Below are positions 54,985-63,072 of a stretch of DNA of 64,000 nucleotides, piece by piece. Within the stretch, counting starts at the first letter, position 1; every line of letters starts with the position of its first letter. The position numbers were made by a program, and so were the translations under genes. The notes beneath the pieces were generated by a model. That model saw only the letters and a list, made by a program, of their open reading frames with translations. It had not been told where the DNA came from and searched no databases. Source of the stretch: a bacterium (lineage in GTDB: Bacteria; UBP4; UBA4092; JAOAEQ01); contig JAOAEQ010000001.1 in the NCBI GenBank assembly GCA_026416715.1, forward strand, positions 124,001 through 188,000. The letters run 5' to 3'.

Positions 54985-55596
54985 CTATTTCGCTAGTTTC
55001 GCAGCGATTGTTGCCACATGTTTCCCTTGGAACCGCGCGCCAGCAAGCTCGTTCTCACTCGGGAACCGTTCACCCTTTGTGCCGGCAATCGTTGATGCGC
55101 CGTACGGTGAGCAACCGGTAATTTCATCATTACGCATCTGCCCTTGAAAACTATACGGTAGACCAACAACTACCATTCCATGATGTAACAGCGTGATGAT
55201 GAAACTTAAGATAGTTGCTTCCTGCCCGCCATGTTGTGTTGCGGCACTAACGAAAATACTGCCGACTTTCCCGATCAATGCGCCTTTCGCCCAGAGTTGA
55301 CCGGTTGCATCGAGAAACTGCCGCATCTGCCCGCAGATATTCCCGAATCGCGTCGGAGTCCCGAAAATAATCGCATCCGCAGTCTCGAGTTCATCAACCG
55401 TACATATCGGAACATGCGCGAACGATTTCTGCGCATCTACCGCACCCATCATCTGCAGAACTGCCGGTGGTAAAGTTTCCGGTACCCGACGCAAGACTAC
55501 TTCCGTTCCTGGGACTTCTTTCGCCCCTTCAGCAACCGCTTCCGCCATCCGATAGGTATGCCCATACATCGAATAGAAAACTATCAGGATTTTCAT
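54985..55596 (-). CDS. wrbA: NAD(P)H:quinone oxidoreductase WrbA-type flavodoxin
   Basis: A 203-residue flavodoxin-like protein with [20 protein letters not shown] (FMN phosphate loop), the [25 protein letters not shown] motif characteristic of WrbA, and [23 protein letters not shown] near the C-terminus. It makes two-electron quinone reductions that avoid semiquinone radicals, fitting an organism exposed to occasional oxygen. It is monocistronic upstream of the nrf genes. Confidence 0.93.
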   Translation of the reverse strand: MKILIVFYSMYGHTYRMAEAVAEGAKEVPGTEVVLRRVPETLPPAVLQMMGAVDAQKSFAHVPICTVDELETADAIIFGTPTRFGNICGQMRQFLDATGQLWAKGALIGKVGSIFVSAATQHGGQEATILSFIITLLHHGMVVVGLPYSFQGQMRNDEITGCSPYGASTIAGTKGERFPSENELAGARFQGKHVATIAAKLAK

Positions 55597-55861
55597 AAGC
55601 GATACCTCCAGAAAACTTGATTAAACGCTAATATAACAAATTTCAACTATAGCATTATAAAATTGGTCTTCCTGTCTCTTGAATTTTTTGTACAACAGAC
55701 AAAAATTCAACTTGATAGAATAACTTCAATTAAATAAGCAAATTACCCAAATTTTAATCTTATTTGGAATACTTAGTCTATGATTTATATCACATCATTA
55801 ATTACCCTGAACTTGGTATAAGTCAATTTATTACAGTTAAGGCAAGCCACAAATAATACGT

Positions 55862-57634
55862 TTACTTCAAATATTTTTGAACCCATCTCCAACGACTATA
55901 TGCAAAATTCATGCTGCGTTCATAAGCCTTATTAGCACGCAAGAAACTATAATTTCCTTCTGCAACTTTATCCGCATAAAATTTATCCTCTACTACACTT
56001 GAAATAATCGGTCTACAACGAGTAGAAGCAAGGTTTGCTAAGTAATCAGTATATTGTGCTGACATACTCATATCCTTACCATAATTTTCAGCCAGAGAAT
56101 TAATATCAGGACTATTTAATAATCCCTGACAGAGTAATGCCCACAAGAGATTTCTGGCGCGATAAATAAACCAATACTTATTTGGTCCTCTCTCTTCAAT
56201 TTCTCTTAGCAACCTATGCAAACGGAATTGTATTTTATAACAAAGTACTATTAAACGAACATCTGAACGCAAACGACCTTGATTGAAAACCTGATTGTAA
56301 GCCCTGTCATCTTCAAATATTCTACGCATATTAGATAAAGCTGCAATATTTCCATCACTTACCAAGAATGTTTGAGCAAGTTTTACTAATTGAATAGCTC
56401 TAACTTCTTCTGTAATTCCTTCCTCTTCCATTTCTTCGGGACTAAGATTTTGAAATGCGGCTTCTTGCCGTTCGTAATAGATTCCTAATTCATCTCTAAA
56501 TCTGTCTTGCAGTTCAAGTTGTATTAAATCGTTTGCATGTAGATTCCATGGTTCTATAGGATTTTGACGATTATTATTTATAGTTACTGATGTTACAAAT
56601 TCTTGATCTGCTTGTGTTATTATTTTACACGGTACAAAAAGTTTATTTAAAATCTCTCTGTTCTCTTCCAAACGCTTATTATCTTTATTATTGTCAATAA
56701 ACTCTCTAAAAGTGGTTATGGTTTGAGCTCCGTTAAGAAGTCGAGGAGCAGTTATATGACAATGTTCATCTTTATATTCTACTTTTTCAGCATAGAGAGT
56801 AATTCCATTATGATTAAAAGTAAAAACTTCAGGGCGTTCTATATTATCTAATACTATATGTTTTAGAGCTTTAGAAATTGCACGATTTACAGCCTTACTA
56901 CTTCCAAGACCGTATCTAATATTTCTTTCAAAAAAGCGTTGTCCCATTTCTCTATACATATCCAATAAATCAACAAGTCGTACAAAACTGAAGTACATCT
57001 TTTCATCTTTTGGTCCAACACGAGAAAGTATATCTTTTAAAGGTGTCTTATAAGTATATGTTCTTGTTATGTCTTTAACTGTCCCCACTTTACCTGTTAC
57101 AGATCTAAATTCTACTACCATATTAACCTGTCTTCCACTGAAAAATTGATCGATCAAGTATTTCTTATTTTCTAGATCTTCTCGAAGTTTATCCAAGACT
57201 TCACTCAGTTTTGCTTCTTGGGGATCTCCAGTAAACACAAATCGGAAACAAACTTGTTCAATAATTGCTCTATTATCAACCATACAACTTCTAAGCTGAA
57301 GAATTATCTGATTTTTCTCAACATCAACATTAGGTGATGAAAAAATACGTTCCATACCCTTATCGATCAATCTTTGAAGAGAATCTTTAAATAAATGATA
57401 TGAATTAGAATATTTAAATTGAAATAGATATAAATTACGCTTATTCTTATCAAAATGAAATCCATCGATACCATAATCATTTCCACCAAAAGCTATTTGA
57501 TTAATAGCTTCTTCTCTTTTCAAATCAAATTCATGTTCAAGGTATACTAAACCAAAATAATCATTTTTCACTCCACCATGAATATTTTTTAAGTCTGAGT
57601 ACGCTTGATCAATTAATCGATCGAGATTCGCCAT
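55862..57634 (-). CDS. AIPR-family protein with nuclease-like N-terminus
   Basis: A 590-residue protein. The first 80 residues look like a restriction-endonuclease fold: Asp57 in NDYGIDGFHFD, and QFK at 72-74 in LYLFQFKYS, the D...(E/Q)xK pattern. The middle carries the AIPR signature region RLLNGAQTITTFREFI. AIPR proteins are associated with abortive infection against phages. Codon use looks more AT-rich than the flanking BMC and wrbA genes, which suggests recent acquisition. It is a lone gene with a strong AGGAGG Shine-Dalgarno site and no partner methylase or toxin. Confidence 0.83.
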   Translation of the reverse strand: MANLDRLIDQAYSDLKNIHGGVKNDYFGLVYLEHEFDLKREEAINQIAFGGNDYGIDGFHFDKNKRNLYLFQFKYSNSYHLFKDSLQRLIDKGMERIFSSPNVDVEKNQIILQLRSCMVDNRAIIEQVCFRFVFTGDPQEAKLSEVLDKLREDLENKKYLIDQFFSGRQVNMVVEFRSVTGKVGTVKDITRTYTYKTPLKDILSRVGPKDEKMYFSFVRLVDLLDMYREMGQRFFERNIRYGLGSSKAVNRAISKALKHIVLDNIERPEVFTFNHNGITLYAEKVEYKDEHCHITAPRLLNGAQTITTFREFIDNNKDNKRLEENREILNKLFVPCKIITQADQEFVTSVTINNNRQNPIEPWNLHANDLIQLELQDRFRDELGIYYERQEAAFQNLSPEEMEEEGITEEVRAIQLVKLAQTFLVSDGNIAALSNMRRIFEDDRAYNQVFNQGRLRSDVRLIVLCYKIQFRLHRLLREIEERGPNKYWFIYRARNLLWALLCQGLLNSPDINSLAENYGKDMSMSAQYTDYLANLASTRCRPIISSVVEDKFYADKVAEGNYSFLRANKAYERSMNFAYSRWRWVQKYLK

Positions 57635-57784
57635 ATAAATTATCCTCCTATTGATTTCTCTTAAATCCTTAATTTATCAGATTACAAAAATTACATCTGA
57701 TTTTTATTTTATAGCCTTTATATGTTCTAGAACCAGAAAAGATTGTTTATAATACTTCCTGAATTCATAATAATTTGCAGAATC

Positions 57785-59215
57785 TTAACTTATTTCTAGA
57801 CTCTTTCTAAGCACTAACCGTCGGGCACGAGTAAAATGCCGGGCGGTAGTCGGTCCTTCCCCAGTTGGTCCGGCAATCGTGAACGAAGTCGGTCCATCAG
57901 CTTCATAACCGAGCGTTGACCCGCAATGCGTATTCGCAGCGAATAACGTGCATTGGATAGCTTTCGCAAACGCGGTTATCCGGTCGATATTCTTCGAATG
58001 AATTAATGCGGTATGCCGGAACCCATGTTCAACTTCAACCGCAACTCTGACTGCTTCATCGAAATCGGTAACGCGAACTATCGGTAGTATCGGCATCATC
58101 AATTCTTCCTGCACAAACGGATGGTCTTTGTTCGTTTCAACTATTATTAGGATAATCTCATCACTAACAGTTATCCCGAGTTGCGCAAGTATCAGTTTCG
58201 CATCTTTCCCAACCCAGTTTTTGTTCAGGGTATTATCCGGATTCAATACTACCCAAGCTAACCTATTCAATTCACTTGGCTGAAGTAAATATGCACCGTT
58301 TTTCTGCATTTCATCAATTAGTTTATCCGCAACGGTTCGGATAACAATCAGCTCTTTTTCGCAGACGCACGGCATGTTATTATCAAACGAACTCCCTTGA
58401 ACGATATATTTCGCTGCCGATGCGATATCCGCAGTTTCGTCAACGATAACCGGCGGATTCCCCGGACCGGCGGCGATAACTTTTTTCCCAGCGGTCATCG
58501 CTGCACGAACCACACCACCGCCGCCCGTTGCCGCAATCATATTCACTTTCGGATGTTTCATTAATTCTGCAGAAGTGCGTAACGTCGGGTCCGCAACGGA
58601 AGTCATTAGATTCTCCGGACCGCCAGCAGCGACTATCGCGCGGTTCAACCGCTGCATCGTTTCAATGGTACAATTTTTAGCGCTCGGATGCGGATTGAAT
58701 ACCACCGCATTTCCTGCAGCAATCATGCTAATCCCGTTATTGATAACGGTCGCGGTCGGATTGGTTACCGGAGTTATCGCTGCAATAACGCCTATCGGTG
58801 AATAGAGCGAAAATTCCGTAGTTTCATCGCCGCTTCGCGAGAGTAACGGTAAATCTTCTACACCGGGAGTTTTAGTCGCAACCAGAACATTTTTTATCTT
58901 TTTATCCGCAACACGACCCATTTTTGTTTCCGCAACCGCTAGTTCAGCTAGCGATAACGCATTATCGAGCGCGCATTTGCGCATCGCAGCAATGATTTCT
59001 TTCCGTTTCTCGAACCCGAGTTTGATAAGCTGTTTCTGCGCTCTTGCCGCAGCTTCAACTGCAGAATCTATATCTGCAAAAACGCCGTCTTTTTGCAGCG
59101 GGCGAGTTGCGACATCGCTTCCGGTTCCTTGAACTGCAGAAACGATTTTTTCCTGCTGGATATTTTTTAAGACCTGGTTAACAATTCGGTTAAGTTCTTG
59201 TTCGCTAATAGCCAT
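57785..59215 (-). CDS. pduP: CoA-acylating aldehyde dehydrogenase of a microcompartment (PduP/EutE)
   Basis: A 476-residue aldehyde dehydrogenase. The N-terminal 22 residues (ISEQELNRIVNQVLKNIQ) form an amphipathic helix like the PduP encapsulation peptide, joined by a polar linker to the catalytic core. NAD-binding and active-site features include TGGGGVVRAAM and NMPC with catalytic-position Cys283. It converts an aldehyde (propionaldehyde or lactaldehyde type) to acyl-CoA inside the shell. It is the last gene of the BMC operon. Confidence 0.9.
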   Translation of the reverse strand: MAISEQELNRIVNQVLKNIQQEKIVSAVQGTGSDVATRPLQKDGVFADIDSAVEAAARAQKQLIKLGFEKRKEIIAAMRKCALDNALSLAELAVAETKMGRVADKKIKNVLVATKTPGVEDLPLLSRSGDETTEFSLYSPIGVIAAITPVTNPTATVINNGISMIAAGNAVVFNPHPSAKNCTIETMQRLNRAIVAAGGPENLMTSVADPTLRTSAELMKHPKVNMIAATGGGGVVRAAMTAGKKVIAAGPGNPPVIVDETADIASAAKYIVQGSSFDNNMPCVCEKELIVIRTVADKLIDEMQKNGAYLLQPSELNRLAWVVLNPDNTLNKNWVGKDAKLILAQLGITVSDEIILIIVETNKDHPFVQEELMMPILPIVRVTDFDEAVRVAVEVEHGFRHTALIHSKNIDRITAFAKAIQCTLFAANTHCGSTLGYEADGPTSFTIAGPTGEGPTTARHFTRARRLVLRKSLEIS

Positions 59216-59374
59216 AATAGGTTACCTTTTCACTCGCTCCTATCGGAGCGTCTTTATTGTTGTCTTATCGTATCCAGCGCTTCTGCGCTGGGCTATGGTC
59301 ATCTTGTTGCTACCAGAACTAAAAATTGACTAGTAATCTGAGCTGGGGCTAACGGGACGAATTGATAGTATCTG
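59216..59374. other. Short intergenic region in the BMC operon
   Basis: About 160 bases between the flavoprotein and pduP. I looked for a vertex-protein (EutN/CcmL) frame here and found none. It has GGAGCG- and GCGCTGGG-type GC-rich words but no strong inverted repeat I trust. Confidence 0.4.
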
Positions 59375-60163
59375 TTAAATCCATTCTAATTCGATATTTA
59401 ATTCTTTTGCGGTATCGCGAGCGAGCGGTGTAACGATACTTCCTTTGCGAACCCTAATTTTTTTATCACCGCTACTCGCTGCGGATTTGATATCGTATTC
59501 AGTTATGATTTTTTTCTCCGGTCCTTTCCGTGGGATTGATTCTAGTATAGAAACTGTCTCTTCAGCGAGATCGTCTACCGGAACCAATCGGATACCATAT
59601 TGGATTAATTTATCTAATTCGGTATGAATCGATTGGATGATTGCCGGAGCCATTTCCGGTGTTCCGCAACGCGGGCAGTTAGCCAGCATCGGGTCAGCGC
59701 CGTTCCGCGCTGCGATAATCGGTTTTTTATTAACTAATGCGGTATATAATAAATCCGTAACTAAGGTATCAGTTATCGTGGAAGCGAGTTTAATTGCGGT
59801 AGTCCGACTTAAAGTAGCTACCAAAACAAGCTCTTGCTCCTGAATAAACGATAAAACGTTCTCAGCCGGAATATCGGTTAAAACCTGATATCCGGTGGTT
59901 ATGGGAAGAAGTTTATCGGTGCCGATAATTTTTTGTGCGGCGTGACTTAATAGAAAGGTAAATGTATATTTTTTCTGCTGCTGGAGTTGTTTGATTTGGT
60001 CAATTGCCGGAACGAGTCCGACATCAGACCCAGTGAAAATAACTAGGATATTCCGACCACCTGGGTTCGGGATATTTTCCGGTATATTCATCGGCCGGCT
60101 GGAAAGATATTTTTCTATTTCTTCCCGAACGATTTTAGCGATTTGCGTAGAATCGAATTCCAT
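59375..60163 (-). CDS. BMC-associated flavoprotein-family protein
   Basis: A 262-residue protein. The N-terminus (MEFDSTQIAKIVREEIEKYL) is an amphipathic helix resembling an encapsulation peptide. A flavoprotein (HFCD/DFP-like) Rossmann domain follows (NILVIFTGSDVGLVPAIDQI, ATLSRTTAIKLASTITDTLVTDLLYTALVNKKPIIAARNG). It includes a CPRC pair near residue 170 and ends RKGSIVTPLARDTAKELNIELEWI, a C-terminal motif seen in other BMC-operon proteins. It may bind FMN for redox inside or at the shell. Function unproven. Confidence 0.75.
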   Translation of the reverse strand: MEFDSTQIAKIVREEIEKYLSSRPMNIPENIPNPGGRNILVIFTGSDVGLVPAIDQIKQLQQQKKYTFTFLLSHAAQKIIGTDKLLPITTGYQVLTDIPAENVLSFIQEQELVLVATLSRTTAIKLASTITDTLVTDLLYTALVNKKPIIAARNGADPMLANCPRCGTPEMAPAIIQSIHTELDKLIQYGIRLVPVDDLAEETVSILESIPRKGPEKKIITEYDIKSAASSGDKKIRVRKGSIVTPLARDTAKELNIELEWI

Positions 60164-60175
60164 TAGAGAAAACTT

Positions 60176-60218
60176 AACCGCAGAGTTCGCAGAGAAATTC
60201 TCTGTTCGCGCTGTGGTT
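60176..60218. repeat. Imperfect inverted repeat at the pduL stop (AACCRCAG family)
   Basis: AACCGCAG...CAGAGAA (60176-60196) faces TTCTCTG...CTGTGGTT (60198-60218): the outer eight bases pair with one wobble and the inner seven pair exactly around a single-base loop, with a six-base internal mismatch. It overlaps the last base of the pduL stop on the minus strand. Confidence 0.6.
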
Positions 60219-60916
60219 TATTTTATGATTTCAGCTACGGAATTACAATGGACGCCGGCAGCGTTGGCATCATCAGTATCAAGATGGAGTTCAAGCCGGA
60301 AATTCGGACTAACCCGAATGAGCACGTTATCAAATACAACTCCGGTTTCGCCCGGGATTCGAACTCGAACTACGTCCCGGTCTTTAACTCCAAACCGTTT
60401 CGCGTCATCCGGATGCATATGGATATGCCGAATTGACCGGATCACCGCATTGATATGAACCGACCCTTTCGGCCCGATAATAGTTACCGCAGCACCGCCT
60501 TTAACTTTGACCGATTCAGCGACCGGCGGGTCGATTCCTAACGGAATCGCATCCGTTCGCGCGAGTTCAACCTGTGTCTGGTCACGTTCCGGACCAAGGA
60601 TACGAACCTCAGGTAACGCCCGTAATTTCGGTCCGACTAGCGTAACCACTTCTTTAGCGGCAAACTGTCCCGGCTGGGATAACTCGTTCCGTTTCGTGAG
60701 CGTATAACCTGAACCGTAAAGGATATCCAAATGTTCCCGGCTAATATGGATATGCCGAACGGAAACTCCAATTGGAATTCGTAACGGCTCTTTCACAACA
60801 CGACTAACAGCTATCGGCTGGACAGACGGTTCTTCCGGAGCAACGGTGATACCGGCTTTCTGCAATTCCGCAATGACGCGCTGGCTGATAATATTAACCA
60901 GCGTCTCCCATTCCAT
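60218..60916 (-). CDS. pduL: Phosphate propanoyltransferase PduL
   Basis: A protein of about 232 residues if started at the ATG 60916 (a GTG at 60925 adds three). Residues 1-20 (EWETLVNIISQRVIAELQKA) form an amphipathic helix like an encapsulation peptide. Two PTAC domains follow: the first with GVSVRHIHISREHLDILYG and LTKRNELSQPGQFAAKEVV, the second with RHIHMHPDDAKRFGVKDRD and the metal-binding His pairs. It moves phosphate onto the acyl-CoA from PduP to give acyl-phosphate, recycling CoA inside the shell. Confidence 0.92.
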   Translation of the reverse strand: MEWETLVNIISQRVIAELQKAGITVAPEEPSVQPIAVSRVVKEPLRIPIGVSVRHIHISREHLDILYGSGYTLTKRNELSQPGQFAAKEVVTLVGPKLRALPEVRILGPERDQTQVELARTDAIPLGIDPPVAESVKVKGGAAVTIIGPKGSVHINAVIRSIRHIHMHPDDAKRFGVKDRDVVRVRIPGETGVVFDNVLIRVSPNFRLELHLDTDDANAAGVHCNSVAEIIK

Positions 60917-60923
60917 AGAAAAC

Positions 60924-61000
60924 ACTGATTACACAGATTAAAAGAAATCGATTCCACCGCTCTAAAATCGGTGGTTTCATTCTCAATCTGTGTAATCAGT
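60924..61000. repeat. Nested hairpins between BMC-H and pduL (16-bp outer arms)
   Basis: ACTGATTACACAGATT (60924-60939) pairs perfectly with AATCTGTGTAATCAGT (60985-61000); CCACCG and CGGTGG inside form a second stem. The left arm's first two bases lie in the alternative GTG start codon of pduL. The element separates the shell gene (stop at 61009) from pduL, and in mRNA would form a strong double hairpin. Confidence 0.85.
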
Positions 61001-61008
61001 TTTTATGT

Positions 61009-61287
61009 TTACTTTCCGCTCGGTAGAATTTTATCCAGTTCCTGATGCGGTCGCGGGATAACATGCACGCTCACCAGTTCCCCGACGCGTTTCGCTGCCG
61101 CAGCTCCAGCATCAGTTGCGGCTTTCACCGCACCGACATCACCACGAACCATAACGGTTACATACCCGCCCCCGATTTTTTCTTTTCCAATCAGGGTAAC
61201 GTTCGCAGCTTTAACCATCGCATCTGCCGCTTCGATTGAAGCGACGTTTCCTTTCGTTTCAATAAGTCCTAACGCTTCACCGACCAT
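61009..61287 (-). CDS. Microcompartment shell hexamer protein (BMC-H)
   Basis: A 92-residue single BMC domain: [32 protein letters not shown], then the pore loop KIGGGYVTV, and [33 protein letters not shown]. It is the canonical PduA/CcmK-type hexamer size with a Gly-rich pore. It is preceded by a strong AGGAGGGG Shine-Dalgarno run, as expected for the most abundant shell component. Confidence 0.95.
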   Translation of the reverse strand: MVGEALGLIETKGNVASIEAADAMVKAANVTLIGKEKIGGGYVTVMVRGDVGAVKAATDAGAAAAKRVGELVSVHVIPRPHQELDKILPSGK

Positions 61288-61399
61288 GGTATTTCTCCCC
61301 TCCTTTATATAATTTCGAATAAATCAAATATTAGCGAATATATACCGACTGACATCTGTTTGCGCGCAATTCGCGCTATATAATTCGGATAATTCGATT

Positions 61400-61741
61400 C
61401 TATTTTTTCGGTTTTTCTGATTTCGGTTGGAGAACATCCGGCGCTCCGGTTTCCTGACTGACTACCGGAACCGAATTGATTAACGGTTCAATCTGGTCAT
61501 CCGGTCGTGGAATAACATGCGCACCAACCACTTTCCCGACTTTTTGCGCAGCAACAACTCCAGCTTCAACCGCAGATTTTACCGCACTCACTTCACCAAC
61601 AATTTTAACCGTCGCTAATCCCGCCCCGGGAAAAGATATTTCTTGTATGGTTACCAACGCTGCTTTAACTGCGGCATCCGCAGCTTCTAAACTCCCAACT
61701 AAACCGATCGTTTCAATCATGCCTAGCGCTTGGAGTGCCAT
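61400..61741 (-). CDS. Second shell hexamer protein with C-terminal tail (BMC-H)
   Basis: A 113-residue BMC domain (QALGMIETIGLVGSLEAADAAVKAALV...HVIPRPDDQ) followed by a polar tail of about 24 residues rich in Val, Pro, Glu and Lys. The pore loop reads EISFPGAGLATV instead of the usual KIGSG type, with Phe-Pro at the narrow point, so its pore chemistry should differ from the 92-residue protein. It has a GGAGGA Shine-Dalgarno site and lies just downstream of the aldolase gene. Confidence 0.93.
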   Translation of the reverse strand: MALQALGMIETIGLVGSLEAADAAVKAALVTIQEISFPGAGLATVKIVGEVSAVKSAVEAGVVAAQKVGKVVGAHVIPRPDDQIEPLINSVPVVSQETGAPDVLQPKSEKPKK

Positions 61742-61878
61742 GGTCTTCCTCCATTAAACTATCGTTAATAGTTATCTTCGCTTAGCGGTTATTGTATAGT
61801 TCACGCTATGTGTGTAAAAAACAGCTGAACTGAACTTTGCAAACTTTATAAAATCTAGCGAGCTTTGCGGTCAATTTT

Positions 61879-62733
61879 TTATTTCGATATTACTATGCGT
61901 CGAACGACTTCTTCCGTTATTTTAGCTATTAAATCATTCGCATCTGTTTGGTTGGTTTCCGTGGTAACCGATTTCGCCTGGTGCCATAACTGCTGCTGTT
62001 TCTGCCGTAACCTTTCCTGCATCTCTTCGGTATCGCAGATACCGCATTCTGCACATTCCGCTCCTTTACACGTTAGAACCGGACCGGTTATTCCCATCTG
62101 CTGTCGAACCGCCATTAATTTTTCTACTTGCGGTGCGGTTAAAACTTTTTCTCCGCCAAGTTGTCGCGCCGCAAGACTGATTTTCGCAAAATGCTCTAAT
62201 GATTCCATTTTATAATATGCGTTATAAACATCTTTTCCAACAGTTAACGCACCGTGGTTCGCAAGCAAAACCGCATCGCATTGTTTAATCAAATCGCGAA
62301 TTGAGTTCGGCACTTCTTCAGTTGATGGAGTGCCATATTGTGCGAGCGGTATACTTCCGATAGTCAGGATTATCTCCGGAAGAACGCATTTTTCGAGCGG
62401 AATGCCGGCTACCGCAAATCCGGTAGCTACCGGTGGATGCGCATGAACAACCGCAGTTATATCCGGTCGTTCCATATATACAGCGCAATGCATTTTGATT
62501 TCTGAAGATGGTTTCAAATTCGGGTCACCAGCGATTTTATTACCTAGCATATCGCATTTGATAAGCTGGTCAGGGGTTAAAAACCCTTTCGATAAACCAC
62601 TCGGTGTCGCTAGGATTTCTTTCTCCGATATCCGAATGCTAATATTGCCATCATTTGAAGCAACAAATCCTTTACTATACATTCGTCGACCGATTTCAAC
62701 GATATCTAATTTCGCTTGGTATTCAGTTACCAT
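61879..62733 (-). CDS. Class II aldolase with Cys-rich insert and C-terminal encapsulation peptide
   Basis: A protein of about 284 residues (ATG 62733; a TTG at 62760 adds nine). The aldolase/epimerase core has GNISIRI, the zinc ligands His97, His99 and His160 (VVHAHPPV; LLANHGAL) and a catalytic-position Glu78. It resembles fuculose-1-phosphate/rhamnulose-1-phosphate aldolases that split a deoxysugar phosphate into DHAP and lactaldehyde. Cys222, Cys227, Cys230 and Cys233 form an extra Cys cluster. A Gln-rich linker leads to a C-terminal amphipathic helix (NDLIAKITEEVVRRIVIS) like an encapsulation peptide. It is the first gene of the BMC operon. Confidence 0.88.
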   Translation of the reverse strand: MVTEYQAKLDIVEIGRRMYSKGFVASNDGNISIRISEKEILATPSGLSKGFLTPDQLIKCDMLGNKIAGDPNLKPSSEIKMHCAVYMERPDITAVVHAHPPVATGFAVAGIPLEKCVLPEIILTIGSIPLAQYGTPSTEEVPNSIRDLIKQCDAVLLANHGALTVGKDVYNAYYKMESLEHFAKISLAARQLGGEKVLTAPQVEKLMAVRQQMGITGPVLTCKGAECAECGICDTEEMQERLRQKQQQLWHQAKSVTTETNQTDANDLIAKITEEVVRRIVISK

Positions 62734-63072
62734 ATAGAACCCAAAAGTGGTAGAGTCCAAATAGTGAAAATTTTCCTAGCTTAACTTATTTTTCTTTGTT
62801 TATACATTTATTGAAGATAATCAGATTAAAAATAAACTTTAACGTAACCATATAGCTGTTGTCAAGAGCAAATGTAGGAAAACTAGCAATAAAATCAATC
62901 GCTTAGCTACGCTTGCGACAAGTTGTTTTCCTTGACGAACTCCGAACGGTTTTATGCATAAAATTTATGTAATTTACTTGACGGTATAACCGATTTTACC
63001 GTAGCATACTTGGTTAAACCATTAATATTGTACTATATATTGCAGTATTTAGAATATTAGGGAGAATATATT
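62734..63072. other. Divergent intergenic region upstream of the BMC operon
   Basis: About 339 bases between the aldolase (-) and the metallo-beta-lactamase-fold gene (+). It must contain the BMC promoter, but I could not identify a convincing minus-strand hexamer pair. On the plus strand, TTGGTT (63010) and TATATA (63034) are 18 apart and could serve the hydrolase gene. No adjacent regulator gene is visible. Confidence 0.4.
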
